Below, piece after piece: positions 17,738-26,815 of a stretch of 64,000 bases of DNA. A program made the position numbers and the translations under genes. This stretch comes from UBA1479 sp048263775. Its GTDB lineage: Bacteria > Pseudomonadota > Alphaproteobacteria > Rhodospirillales > Casp-alpha2. The stretch covers positions 186,001 to 250,000 of the forward strand of contig JBLXDU010000005.1 in assembly GCA_048263775.1 (NCBI GenBank), read 5' to 3'. Within the stretch, counting starts at the first letter, position 1. Each line of letters starts with the position of its first letter. The notes under the pieces are model-generated. The model was not told where the DNA came from. It did no database searches and saw only the letters and a list, made by a program, of their open reading frames with translations.

Positions 17738-18982
17738 TCAGACCGCGCCGCCCGTTTTCGCGGCTTCGATTTCGTCCGAACTCAGGCCGATTTCCGCCAG
17801 GATTTCGTCCGTATGCTCACCCAGAAGCGGCGAGCGCTTCACGTCGGCCGGGCAATCGGACAGCTTGATCGGGTTGCCGACCGTGAGATAGGCGCCGCGT
17901 TCCGGATGGTCGACCTCGACCACAGTGCCGGTTTCGCGCAGGCTCGGCTCCTCGGCGATTTCCTTCATCGACAGGATCGGACCGACGGGGATATCTAGCG
18001 GATTGCAGATTTCCATGACCTCGAACTTGGTTTTGGTCATGGTCCAATCTTCGATCGCACCGAAGATCTGGTTGAGATGCGGCAGGCGCGCCTTCGGGGT
18101 GGCGAAATCCTCGTCCGTCTTCCATTCGGGCTTGCCGATGACGTCGCAGATTTTCTCCCACACCGCGGCCTGGGTGATGAAGTAGGTATAGGCGTTGGGG
18201 TCCGTTTCCCAGCCCTTGCACTTCAGAATTCGGCCCGGCTGGCCGCCGCCGGAATCGTTACCCGCGCGCGGCGTGGCGTCACCGAAGGGAATGCCTTCGC
18301 CGTACTGGGAATATTCGGTCAGCGGGCCGGCCTTCAGGCGCTGCTGGTCGCGCAGCTTGACCCGGCACAGGTTCAGGACACTGTCCTGCATGGCGCATTC
18401 GACGCGCTGACCCTTGCCGGAATGGGTGCGCTGGTACAGCGCCGTGACGATGCCAAGCGCCAGATGCAGGCCCGTGCCGCTGTCGCCGATCTGGGCCCCC
18501 GTGACCATGGGAACATCGCCCAGCATGCCGGTGGTCGAGGCCGAGCCGCCGGCGCATTGCGCGACGTTCTCGTAGACCTTGCATTCCTGGTACGGGCCCG
18601 GGCCGAACCCCTTGACCGAGGCGTAGATCATGCGCGGGTTGATTTCCTGGATCTTCTCCCAGGAAAAGCCCATGCGGTCGAGCGCACCGGGGGCAAAGTT
18701 CTCGACCATCACATCACAATGCTGGATCAGCTTGGTGAAGATCGCCTTGCCCTCGTCGGACTTGGTGTTCAGCGTCACCGAGCGCTTGTTGTGGTTCAAC
18801 ATGGTGAAGTAGAGCGAGTCGGCGCCGGGCACATCGACCAGCTGCTTGCGGGTTGCGTCACCAACGCCCGGACGTTCCACCTTGATCACGTCGGCCCCGA
18901 ACCAGGCCAGAAGCTGGGTGCAGGTGGGACCCGACTGCACGTGGGTCATGTCGAGAATTTTGACGCCTTCGAGAGCTTTCAT
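17738..18982 (-). CDS. frc: Formyl-CoA:oxalate CoA-transferase
   Basis: A 414-residue family III CoA-transferase. Asp in VTGAQIGDSGTG near residue 167 is in the position of the catalytic Asp169 of the Oxalobacter enzyme, and the Gly loop GGGQPGRILKCKGWETD near 247-263 closely matches the Frc-specific loop. It moves CoA from formyl-CoA to oxalate, giving formate and oxalyl-CoA for Oxc. Lies between the formyltransferase gene and oxc on one strand, with short gaps. Length and motifs support true Frc rather than a general CaiB-like transferase. Confidence 0.95.
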   Translation of the reverse strand: MKALEGVKILDMTHVQSGPTCTQLLAWFGADVIKVERPGVGDATRKQLVDVPGADSLYFTMLNHNKRSVTLNTKSDEGKAIFTKLIQHCDVMVENFAPGALDRMGFSWEKIQEINPRMIYASVKGFGPGPYQECKVYENVAQCAGGSASTTGMLGDVPMVTGAQIGDSGTGLHLALGIVTALYQRTHSGKGQRVECAMQDSVLNLCRVKLRDQQRLKAGPLTEYSQYGEGIPFGDATPRAGNDSGGGQPGRILKCKGWETDPNAYTYFITQAAVWEKICDVIGKPEWKTDEDFATPKARLPHLNQIFGAIEDWTMTKTKFEVMEICNPLDIPVGPILSMKEIAEEPSLRETGTVVEVDHPERGAYLTVGNPIKLSDCPADVKRSPLLGEHTDEILAEIGLSSDEIEAAKTGGAV

Positions 18983-19023
18983 TGTTCGTTCCCGTTATTC
19001 AGTTTTGATCGAATAGAGCTGCG

Positions 19024-20763
19024 TTACTTCTTCGCAACGACGCTCTGCGGGTTCAGGTTGCCGATGCGGCCACTTTCCGTGCCGGCGTTTTCATCAATGA
19101 CCGCGTTGACCAGGGCCGGCCGGCCGGCCTTGATGGCCTCGGTCACCGCTTGGTTCAGTTCGTCCGGGGACGTCGCGTAGAAGCCGAGACCGCCGAAGGC
19201 CTCCATCATCTTGTCGTAGCGCGCATCCTTGACGAACACGGTCGGCGCCACGTCGGAACCACCGGTCGGGTTCTTGTCGGTGCCGCGGTAGATACCGCCG
19301 TTGTTAAACACCACCACGCAAACAGGCAGGTTGTAACGACAGATGGTTTCGATCTCCATGCCGGAGAAACCGAACGCGCTGTCGCCCTCGATGCAGAGCA
19401 CTTGTTCCCCGGTTTCGACCGCGGCCGCAATGGCCTGGCCCATGCCGATGCCCATGACGCCCCAGGTGCCGACATCCAAACGCTTGCGCGGCTTGAACAT
19501 GTCGATGATGGAGCGCGCGAAATCGAGGGTATTGGCCCCTTCGTTGACCAGGACCATGTCCGGGTTGTCGGCGACGATACGCTTGAGCACACCAAGGGCG
19601 CCGTGGAAGTCCATAGGCACGTTGTTGTTCTGCAGACGCGGCGCCATCTTTTCGACGTTGGCGTCACGCTTGGCCTTGACCGCGTTGATCCAGTCGGACG
19701 GCGGGGTTTTCCAGTCACCGCCCATGCCGTCGAGCAGCAAGCCAACGCAGGACGCGATGTCACCGACCATCGGGGCCGCGATTTCGACGTTGGAGTCCAT
19801 TTCCTTGGGATCGATGTCGATATGCACGAACTTCTTCGGCGCGTCGCCCCACTGCTTGCCCTTGCCGTGGCTGAGCAGCCAGTTGAGCCGGGCGCCGATC
19901 AACATGACCGTGTCCGATTCCTTCAGAACCAGGGAGCGCGCGGCGCCAGCGTAAAGATCATGATCGTCCGGCAGCAGGCCCTTCGCCATGCTCATGGCGA
20001 TGTAGGGGATGCCGGATTTTTCGACAAGTTCGCGGATCTTGTCATCGGCCTGGGAATAGGCGGCCCCCTTGCCCAGGATGATCAACGGCTTCTTGGCCGA
20101 CTTCAGGACGTCGAGCGCACGGGTGACCGCTTCCGGTGCCGGCAGCTGCGCCGGGGCCGGGTCGATGACCTTGACCAGCGACTGCTGGCCCTTCAGCGCA
20201 TCCATGGTCTGGCCCAGAAGGGCGGCCGGCAGGTCGAGATAAACCCCGCCCGGGCGGCCCGACACGGCGGCGCGGATGGCGCGGGCGACGGCGATGCCGA
20301 TGTCTTCCGCATGCAGCACGCGATAGGCGGCCTTGCACAGGGGCTTGGCGATGGCGAGCTGATCCATTTCCTCGTAGTCGCCCTGCATCAGGTCGACGAT
20401 TTCCCGTTCGGACGAGCCGGAAATCAGGATCATCGGGTAGCAGTTGGTCGTGGCATGGGCCAACGATGTCAGGCCGTTGAGGAAGCCCGGCGCCGACACG
20501 GTCAGGCAGACACCCGGCTTCTGGGTCAGATAGCCCGCGATGGCGGCCGCATAGCCGGCATGCTGTTCATGGCGGAACGACAGAACGCGCATGCCCTCGG
20601 CCTGCATGAAGCGGCCCAGGTCGGTGATCGGAATCCCCGGCACGTTATAAATGTTGGTGATACCGTTCAGCTTCAGCGCGTCGATGACGAGGTGAAAACC
20701 GTCCGTAAGCGTGCCGGCCTCGGGGGCCTCCTGCGCCTGGGTATCGGTTGCCGTATTTGCCAT
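19024..20763 (-). CDS. oxc: Oxalyl-CoA decarboxylase
   Basis: A 579-residue thiamine-diphosphate enzyme that splits oxalyl-CoA to formyl-CoA and CO2. Three ThDP-enzyme domains are evident: the N-terminal Pyr domain with the catalytic Glu-like region FRHEQHAGYAAAIAGYL, a central domain, and a C-terminal PP domain with GDSAFGFSGMEIETICRYN followed by NN, the Mg-ThDP motif. The start and the end (TESGRIGNLNPQSVVAKK) match the Oxc family. It is 41 bases upstream of frc, forming the core oxalate degradation pair. AGGGAG precedes the ATG. Confidence 0.95.
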   Translation of the reverse strand: MANTATDTQAQEAPEAGTLTDGFHLVIDALKLNGITNIYNVPGIPITDLGRFMQAEGMRVLSFRHEQHAGYAAAIAGYLTQKPGVCLTVSAPGFLNGLTSLAHATTNCYPMILISGSSEREIVDLMQGDYEEMDQLAIAKPLCKAAYRVLHAEDIGIAVARAIRAAVSGRPGGVYLDLPAALLGQTMDALKGQQSLVKVIDPAPAQLPAPEAVTRALDVLKSAKKPLIILGKGAAYSQADDKIRELVEKSGIPYIAMSMAKGLLPDDHDLYAGAARSLVLKESDTVMLIGARLNWLLSHGKGKQWGDAPKKFVHIDIDPKEMDSNVEIAAPMVGDIASCVGLLLDGMGGDWKTPPSDWINAVKAKRDANVEKMAPRLQNNNVPMDFHGALGVLKRIVADNPDMVLVNEGANTLDFARSIIDMFKPRKRLDVGTWGVMGIGMGQAIAAAVETGEQVLCIEGDSAFGFSGMEIETICRYNLPVCVVVFNNGGIYRGTDKNPTGGSDVAPTVFVKDARYDKMMEAFGGLGFYATSPDELNQAVTEAIKAGRPALVNAVIDENAGTESGRIGNLNPQSVVAKK

Positions 20764-20848
20764 TTCTTTGTTCTCCCTTGCGGTCTCTGCTGGACCGAAG
20801 TCAGGCTCCCGTCTGCCGACGGCGGACCGGATGCCCGACGGATTGTTC

Positions 20849-21577
20849 CTAGTCCAAATAATCCACGTGTTGTTCGATATGCCGGGCCAGATTCATGGAA
20901 TGCTCCCGGACCAGCCTTTCAGCCAGTTCGGCGTCCCGTTGTTCGAGCGCCTCAATGATATGCATATGGTCGATGACCGATCGCTTGGCACGATCGCCCT
21001 CGGAAATGGTGCGGGCGCGGATCGAACGCATATGGATAAACAGGTTGTCGGACATATCCTGGATCAGCTTGCAGCCGCCGAGCTTCAGGATCGCCTGATG
21101 GAAACGGATGTTCTTGGATGAATATTCATCGATGGCGGCCTTGGCCTCTTCGCTTTCGACGTCCGCGAACATGGTCCGCAGCTCGGCGATGTCTTCATCG
21201 GACGCGACCTCGGTCGCCAGCCGTGCAGCCATACTTTCCAGCGCCGCCCAGACAGTGATCAATTCTAGGACTTCGCGCTTGGTCTTGCGTACGATGAATA
21301 CGCCCTTACGCGGAACGATATGCACCAAGCCTTCCTGTTCCAAACGGGCCAGGGCTTCGCGGATCGGCGTGCGGCTTATCTCAAGCTGTTCGGAAAGCTT
21401 TCGTTCGTCGAGGCGAAGTTCGGCGTCCTCGGCATAGATGTTCATGGAGGTGATCGCCCGCCGCAAGGAATCGTAGATCCGGTCCTTGAGCGAGAAGTTC
21501 GCGTCGATCGGCTGAACGACCAGTCCGGACGCCCCAGTCGCTTCCGTATCGGCGATGCTTTCGGCTTCTCTTTCCAT
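20849..21577 (-). CDS. GntR-family (FadR subfamily, FCD domain) regulator of the oxalate locus
   Basis: A 242-residue regulator. The N-terminal winged HTH (about 28-95) includes LSEQLEISRTPIREALARLEQEGLV, and the C-terminal all-helical FCD domain (about 100-235) has the likely metal- or ligand-binding residues in RFHQAILKL, DHMHIIEAL and REHSMNLARHIEQH. It sits directly upstream of oxc and downstream of tctA, all on the minus strand. It probably controls both, through sites at 21671-21690 and 25176-25188; inducer may be oxalate or a CoA thioester (inference). An 85-base gap separates it from oxc. Confidence 0.9.
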   Translation of the reverse strand: MEREAESIADTEATGASGLVVQPIDANFSLKDRIYDSLRRAITSMNIYAEDAELRLDERKLSEQLEISRTPIREALARLEQEGLVHIVPRKGVFIVRKTKREVLELITVWAALESMAARLATEVASDEDIAELRTMFADVESEEAKAAIDEYSSKNIRFHQAILKLGGCKLIQDMSDNLFIHMRSIRARTISEGDRAKRSVIDHMHIIEALEQRDAELAERLVREHSMNLARHIEQHVDYLD

Positions 21578-21670
21578 GGTTATGTCCCGGGGAGTCCCCT
21601 AAGTTGATCGTGTTGCCGGCGGGTTCCCACTTGACCTCCGCCAGCTTGGCCGAGGGTATAGCCGCTTTCG

Positions 21671-21690
21671 CTGTGGTATACAATACACCA
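21671..21690. promoter_or_regulatory. Candidate GntR operator upstream of the regulator gene
   Basis: CTGTGGTATAC followed by AATACACCA forms an imperfect palindrome around TGGTATACAA, about 95-115 bases upstream of the regulator start. The 11-base word CTGTGGTATAC recurs on the minus strand at the site upstream of tctC, and CAATACACC recurs there too. GTATAC-centred palindromes are typical for FadR-type regulators, so autoregulation is likely. Confidence 0.55.
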
Positions 21691-21780
21691 GAAACCAGAA
21701 GCCAGCACTTTCCGCCCTTAACGTCACCTCCCGTACCGTTCGGCGGAACCGCTCCGCGGCCCCGCCGTTACGGCTGTAAT

Positions 21781-23298
21781 TTATCCCGCCATCGGCTTCT
21801 TGCCGCGGATGCGACGCCAAACGACCTGGAATGCCGGCATGAACAACAAAATCAGCGCGATGATCATGATCGGACCGGAGATCGGCCGATTGAAGAACAC
21901 CATGACGTCGCCGCTGGAAATCAGCAGGGACTGGCGCAATGCCGGTTCCGCGATGGGGCCAAGCACGATGGCCAGCACCGCCGGCGCCACCGGATAATCC
22001 AACTTGCGCATCAGGTAACCGCCGACACCCAGGATCAGCATCAGCCAGACGTCAAACATGCGTTCCGTGGAGGCGAACCCACCGACCATGGACAGCACGA
22101 AGATCAGAGGCGCAAGGATGGTGAAGGGCGTACGCAGGAACCACAGGAACAGCGGGATGAACGCGATGTTGATGATAACCGCGAACAAGTTCGCCGCGTA
22201 GAGAGAGGCGATCAGGCCCCACACGAAATCCGTTTCCGTGACGAACAGGCGCGGGCCGGGCTGCAGACCCCAAATCACCATGCCGCCAAGCAGCACGGCC
22301 GTGGTCGGCGACCCGGGAATGCCGAGCGTCAGCATGGGCAGCATGGAGCCCGTGGAGGCCGCATTGTTGGCGGCTTCCGGCGCGACCACGCCTTCGACCG
22401 CCCCTTTGCCGAACTTGTGCGGTTCGCGCGACGTCATCTTGGCGACGCCATAAGCCATGAGGGAACCCGGCGTGGCACCGGCCGCCGGCAGAATGCCGAC
22501 AAAGAAGCCCAGAACCGAGCCCATGAACCAAGCCTTCCACGTGCCCCAGATGATTTTCAGATTGCCCATCACGCGCTCGACGGAGACGGTCACCTTCGAC
22601 ATCATGGTTTCGCCGCGGCTGACCTCGATGGTCCACATCATTTCGCCGATGCCGTAGATGCCGATGGCAAGCACCAGGAAGTTGATCTTGGACTGGAAGC
22701 CGATCAGGTCGAACAGCACCAGGCGCGGTTCACCCGAAATGATGTCGAAGCCGATCGCCGACATCACCATGCCGATACAGATCGAAAAGACCGTCTTGGC
22801 GATGTCGTCGCCCGATAGGCCGACGAAGGTGGCGAAGGCCAGGATCATCAGCGCGAAGATTTCCGGATCACCGAAGTCGAGAGCGACCGAGGCCAAGGGC
22901 GGCGCGAACAGGGTGAACAGGACGATCGAGATCGTGCCGCCGGCGAAGGACGCCAGCGCGGCGGCGATCAGGGCCTTGTCGGCCTCGCCCTGCATGGCCA
23001 ACGGGCGGCCGTCGAAGGTCGTGGCCACGGCCGTTGAGGCGCCGGGAATACCGAGGGTGATGGACGAAATCGCGCCGCCGTACATGGCACCGTAGTAAAG
23101 CGCGGCCAGGAACATGATGGCCGACGCGGGCGGCACCAGAAAGGTCATGGGCAGCAGGATGGCGACGCCGTTGACGGAGCCCAGTCCGGGCATGGCGCCC
23201 ACGAACAGGCCGACAACAACGCCGAGCACGATCAGGCCGAGGTTAAGCGGCTCGAAGGCGACCAGAAAACCGTCTGACAGAAGACCGATAAGTTCCAT
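21781..23298 (-). CDS. tctA: Tripartite tricarboxylate transporter, large permease TctA
   Basis: A 505-residue membrane protein with about 11-12 hydrophobic segments, the large subunit of the TTT transporters. The family signatures are visible in GLFVGAMPGLGSVNGVAILL near residue 30 and LPAAGATPGSLMAYGVAKM near 270. With TctB and TctC it moves a carboxylate with an ion gradient. Placement beside oxc/frc suggests oxalate or a related dicarboxylate as substrate, but TctA sequence alone does not show this. tctC-tctB-tctA run in this order on the minus strand. Confidence 0.93.
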   Translation of the reverse strand: MELIGLLSDGFLVAFEPLNLGLIVLGVVVGLFVGAMPGLGSVNGVAILLPMTFLVPPASAIMFLAALYYGAMYGGAISSITLGIPGASTAVATTFDGRPLAMQGEADKALIAAALASFAGGTISIVLFTLFAPPLASVALDFGDPEIFALMILAFATFVGLSGDDIAKTVFSICIGMVMSAIGFDIISGEPRLVLFDLIGFQSKINFLVLAIGIYGIGEMMWTIEVSRGETMMSKVTVSVERVMGNLKIIWGTWKAWFMGSVLGFFVGILPAAGATPGSLMAYGVAKMTSREPHKFGKGAVEGVVAPEAANNAASTGSMLPMLTLGIPGSPTTAVLLGGMVIWGLQPGPRLFVTETDFVWGLIASLYAANLFAVIINIAFIPLFLWFLRTPFTILAPLIFVLSMVGGFASTERMFDVWLMLILGVGGYLMRKLDYPVAPAVLAIVLGPIAEPALRQSLLISSGDVMVFFNRPISGPIMIIALILLFMPAFQVVWRRIRGKKPMAG

Positions 23299-23435
23299 TG
23301 TTCTTTACTTTGTTTCCCCGGACGGCGCCGATCTTTGCCGGATATGGCCGTCATGTTTCGTGGTTCCTGGTCTTTTGTAGACCAGAGATTTTTCCGCTCG
23401 TGTTCCGTTAGGCCGGGACCTCCCGTCCGACAGGC

Positions 23436-23933
23436 CTAGAGGAAGAAGTCGTAGAGCGGGATGTAGAGGGGGTCCATGAACCCCGTGGGCAGGAATTTGC
23501 GCAAGGCGATGTCGAAAAACAGGAACGTCACGACCGGCGTGGGCAAGGCAACGCCCAGGGTGACCTTCCACGAATGCCCACCCAGAAAGCGGATGTAGTA
23601 GATCAGGAACACCGCCGCCGCCAGATGCATGCCGATGATGTCGACAAGGGCGATCATGCCCGTGATTCCACCGCCGACGAGAAGAAACATCTTCATACCG
23701 TAGGCGTCGAGATAGGGCTCTTCCGACTGAGAGGGCGGGCTCGTCCGGCGGAACCAGTTGACGATCACCCAGATAATGGAGCCGAGCATGAACGCGGCCA
23801 GCCAGAAGGGCCAGAAGCCGCCACCGGGCCCCTCGCCGGGGATCCAGCCGATGGGCAGCTCGGCGCTCTTGACCATGAGATATATGGAGAGGCCCGCCAT
23901 CAAGAGAGCAGTGATAATTTCAGCACGACGCAT
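23436..23933 (-). CDS. tctB: Tripartite tricarboxylate transporter, small permease TctB
   Basis: A 165-residue protein with four hydrophobic segments (about 8-25, 42-62, 80-108, 120-150), the expected size and topology of the TctB small membrane subunit. EGPGGGFWPFWLAAFML is the usual GPGFFP-like loop of the family. It lies between tctC (47 bases upstream) and tctA (137 bases downstream). GGGGAGG precedes the ATG. Confidence 0.88.
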   Translation of the reverse strand: MRRAEIITALLMAGLSIYLMVKSAELPIGWIPGEGPGGGFWPFWLAAFMLGSIIWVIVNWFRRTSPPSQSEEPYLDAYGMKMFLLVGGGITGMIALVDIIGMHLAAAVFLIYYIRFLGGHSWKVTLGVALPTPVVTFLFFDIALRKFLPTGFMDPLYIPLYDFFL

Positions 23934-23980
23934 GACGACGGAACCTCCCCTTATATCGTTTCTTTAGAATTCAGACAGAC

Positions 23981-24970
23981 TTAGCCTTTGATGGCGCCCA
24001 TCTTGACGAGCATCTTGCGATGCACTTCGTTTTCACGCTTCCAATAGGAGGCAAGCGCATCGCCCTGGAGCAGTTCGCCCTGCAGGCTCTTCTTCTTGAT
24101 GTAGGTCTGCCACTCCGTGGTTTCGTACACCTTCTTGAACACGCCCTGATAGAAGGCCAGCGCGTCCTTGCTCATGCCCGGCGCACCGACGACGGAACGC
24201 TGCATGTAGTAGACGAAGTCCTGACCCAGTTCCTTGAAGGTCGGCGTGTCCTTGAACATCGGCAGACGCTCATCCGTGAACGACGCCAGCGGCACGACCG
24301 TGCCGGCTTCATAGAAGCCGAGGGCTTCCGACGGGTTGTTGACCGTGGAATTGGCGTGCTTGCCGGCCAGCTGCTTGGCAACCTTGCCGCCGCCCTTGTA
24401 GGGGACGTACTTCATGTTCAGGCCATAGGCCGCGTTCAGGAAGTCGGCGAGCAGGTTGTCTTCGGACGCCTTACCGGTACCGGCCATGATCCACTGGTTG
24501 CCGGCAGCCTTGGCGGCCTTGACGTATTCGTCGACGGTCTTGATGCCGGCGTCCTTGTGAACCCACAGAACGAAGGTATCTTCGGCCATCCGCGCGATCG
24601 GCGCGAAGGTCATCGGGTCGACGCCCAGCTTCGGCTGGCGCATAGGCGTGGTGTAGAAGCTGTTCAGGGTGACCATGATGGCATGGTCGGGGTCCTTGTG
24701 GTTCTTCATGTACACAAGGGCTTCCGCACCGGAACCGCCGGGCTTGTTGATCGGCGTAACGGGCTTCGGCGACAGCTTATGCTTTTCGATGATCGACTGG
24801 ATCAGGCGCGCCAGCTTGTCGGCGCCCCCGCCTTTGCCGGCCATCACGACGAACTGAATCGGCTTAACCGGCTCCCAGGCCAGGGCAGTTTTGCCCGCGA
24901 TGGCCGTGAAACCGGAAACCAGGCCGACAGTGATGCCGACGCCCAGCAGTTTCTTGACAAAAGTCTTCAT
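23981..24970 (-). CDS. tctC: Tripartite tricarboxylate transporter substrate-binding protein TctC
   Basis: A 329-residue periplasmic binding protein of the TctC/Bug family. Residues 1-31 are a signal peptide (MKTFVKKLLGVGITVGLVSG, cleavage near ALA-WE). The mature part begins KPIQFVVMAGKGGGADKLAR, the phosphate-loop-like region contacting the ligand carboxylate, and includes INKPGGSGAEALVYM. ATG 24970 follows GGGAGGACACCC; the upstream frame extension to 25015 is not needed. Being the first gene of tctCBA, it gives substrate specificity; oxalate or a small dicarboxylate is the contextual guess. Confidence 0.92.
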   Translation of the reverse strand: MKTFVKKLLGVGITVGLVSGFTAIAGKTALAWEPVKPIQFVVMAGKGGGADKLARLIQSIIEKHKLSPKPVTPINKPGGSGAEALVYMKNHKDPDHAIMVTLNSFYTTPMRQPKLGVDPMTFAPIARMAEDTFVLWVHKDAGIKTVDEYVKAAKAAGNQWIMAGTGKASEDNLLADFLNAAYGLNMKYVPYKGGGKVAKQLAGKHANSTVNNPSEALGFYEAGTVVPLASFTDERLPMFKDTPTFKELGQDFVYYMQRSVVGAPGMSKDALAFYQGVFKKVYETTEWQTYIKKKSLQGELLQGDALASYWKRENEVHRKMLVKMGAIKG

Positions 24971-25372
24971 GGGTGTCCTCCCAGTTGTTGATAGCGCCAT
25001 AGCGCACTCGGCCACAGTATAAGCCGAAGTCGAATGGCGATTAAATGTCTTCCCCTTGCGCCTGTATTGTTTTTATCCGGCGGTCGGATCAGACGGTCCT
25101 GTCAATTCACTTGGTCGATGTCTTCCCAAACATTGCAATACACCTTGCTTTGACTCTTTTGAGCTCTTTGGCATCTGGTATACCACAGGGAAAATAAGAT
25201 CATTCCCACCAGGAAAGATCAATGATTTTTTTTGAGACTCATTTGAATAATTTCACGCCGACAACCGCCAAAAGCCCCTTGTGAAGACCTTGAACCAGGT
25301 GGGTCAAAACGGGCTAATTATCTGAAAATAAATTACGTTTTCACGATATAGAGGTCGTTCTGCCGACCCGTA
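24971..25372 (-). promoter_or_regulatory. Upstream region of tctCBA, AT-rich, no gene
   Basis: About 400 bases without a gene. Bases 25060-25340 are clearly more AT-rich than the surroundings and contain the palindromic operator at 25176, a CAATACACC word at 25136-25144 and a T8 run near 25226. Part of it must carry the tctC promoter (minus strand), and part lies downstream of the phosphonate operon. I see no convincing intrinsic terminator or coding potential. Confidence 0.45.
25176..25188. promoter_or_regulatory. Candidate GntR operator upstream of tctC
   Basis: TGGTATACCA (25176-25185) is a perfect 10-base palindrome about 206 bases upstream of the tctC start. Read on the minus strand it extends to CTGTGGTATAC, identical over 11 bases to the site upstream of the GntR gene. 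This links tctCBA and the oxalate genes under one regulator. Confidence 0.6.
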
Positions 25373-26113
25373 TCAGCGCACGGAAAAAAGATAGCGGCGG
25401 ACGGTTTCGAAAGGGGCGCCGGGGACCGGCTCGCGGAACAGGGCGATGCCGCCCACGGCAAGCGGAGCGACCAAGGCTTCCGCGAACAAGCTCTCCAGCA
25501 ACGGCCGATAGCGCGCCGCCGCCGCGTCCGTGAGACGTCCGGTCAAGGTCAGATGAAAGCGGAATTCCTCCAGAACGAAGGGATAGCCCCAAGTTTCCAG
25601 CAGAGCATCCTGCCGGGGCGTAAGCCCCCGCGCCCGCCGCCGAGACAGATTCTCCGTGTCCAAAGGGCGCCGGAACGGCTCAAACGTCCGCAGGCAGTCG
25701 GCGGCCAGAACCTCCAGGTCAATCGCCGGCGCCGAGGGGCAGAGGGCGAGAAAGCCGCCAAGGCATGTGACCGACAACGTTGCCGTTTGAAAGGCCGCAC
25801 GCCCGGCGGCGAACCGCGCCAGAGCCATGTCCAGATCCGCGAGATCACGACCCTCGGCCAGATGGAAGGGCGGCTTCAGGGTCGCATGGAAGCCATAGCG
25901 CCGGGGTTCGGCCGTCACCGCTGCCCAATCCGCCTCGGCAATGCCGGCCGCGGCCACTTGCGGCGGCGGCAGAAGCGCATCGCCCACGGTTCCATCCGGA
26001 TTCCGGCCGAGCCAACGACAGCCCGTCTGCCAAAGCGCCGTATCCTGGCCTGGCACGAAATAGACGGCGTAGCGTTCCGAGGGCTGGGTCACGCGATCTC
26101 CGGCACCGGGCAC
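25373..26113 (-). CDS. DUF1045 phosphonate-operon protein, 2H phosphoesterase fold
   Basis: A 246-residue protein of the DUF1045 family often found in C-P lyase operons. Two H-x-T motifs, FHATLKPPF near residue 73 and FHLTLTG near 185, mark the catalytic pairs of 2H phosphoesterases, enzymes that open 2',3'- or 1,2-cyclic phosphates. It begins (GTG 26113) immediately after the phnL stop, so it is co-translated; a second GTG at 26092 is possible. Since no phnP is in the window, it may do the cyclic ribose phosphate step that PhnP does in E. coli; that is inference. Confidence 0.85.
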   Translation of the reverse strand: MPGAGDRVTQPSERYAVYFVPGQDTALWQTGCRWLGRNPDGTVGDALLPPPQVAAAGIAEADWAAVTAEPRRYGFHATLKPPFHLAEGRDLADLDMALARFAAGRAAFQTATLSVTCLGGFLALCPSAPAIDLEVLAADCLRTFEPFRRPLDTENLSRRRARGLTPRQDALLETWGYPFVLEEFRFHLTLTGRLTDAAAARYRPLLESLFAEALVAPLAVGGIALFREPVPGAPFETVRRYLFSVR

Positions 26114-26815
26114 CTAACCCGCCGCCCCGGCGGGGGCCAGGTCGAGAACGCGGGTCGCCACGGCGTCCCGCATCTGGGCGTCATGGAAAATGCCGACAAC
26201 CGCAGCACCACGTGCCGCCGCCTGCCGGATCACGTTGATCACCACGTCGCGGTTGGCCTTGTCGAGGGAAGCCGTCGGCTCGTCGAGCAGCAAAATCGGG
26301 TAATCGACGATGAAACCGCGGGCCAGATTGACGCGCTGTTGCTCGCCGCCGGAAAACGTCGCCGGCGCCAAATGCCATAGGCGTTCGGGGATGTTGAAGC
26401 GGGTCAGCATCTCGCCCGCCGCCCGCTCCGCCGCCGCCGCGTCGACCCCTTGGGCGCGCAGCGGCTCGGCCACCACCTGCAGGGCAGGCACGCGGGGAAT
26501 GACGCGGAGAAACTGGCTGACGTAGCCCATGGTACGGCGGCGCAGGTCGAGAATTTCATGCGGCAGAGCGCGGGCGACATCGGTGATCCGCCCGTCGTGG
26601 CGGACCAAGATACGTCCCTGAGGACAAAGATAATTGCCGTAGATCAGTCGGATCAGCGAACTTTTCCCCGTGCCCGACGGCCCGTGAAAGGCCAGGCATT
26701 CACCGGCGAAAACCTCCAGGTCGATGTCCCGGAACACGGGCAACTCAACCCCGCCCTGGTTGTGCAGAACGAAGGACTTGGACAGGCCCTCAATGCGGAT
26801 CACCGGCGCGCTCAT
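26114..26815 (-). CDS. phnL: C-P lyase complex ATP-binding subunit PhnL
   Basis: A 233-residue ABC-type ATPase. Walker A is GPSGTGKSS, the signature is FSGGEQQRVNLARGF, and Walker B is ILLLDEPTASLD. The C-terminal AVVGIFHDAQMRDAVATRVLDL is typical for PhnL. PhnL acts with PhnGHI in forming the 5-triphosphate ribose phosphonate. Its ATG overlaps the phnK stop (ATGA). Confidence 0.93.
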   Translation of the reverse strand: MSAPVIRIEGLSKSFVLHNQGGVELPVFRDIDLEVFAGECLAFHGPSGTGKSSLIRLIYGNYLCPQGRILVRHDGRITDVARALPHEILDLRRRTMGYVSQFLRVIPRVPALQVVAEPLRAQGVDAAAAERAAGEMLTRFNIPERLWHLAPATFSGGEQQRVNLARGFIVDYPILLLDEPTASLDKANRDVVINVIRQAAARGAAVVGIFHDAQMRDAVATRVLDLAPAGAAG

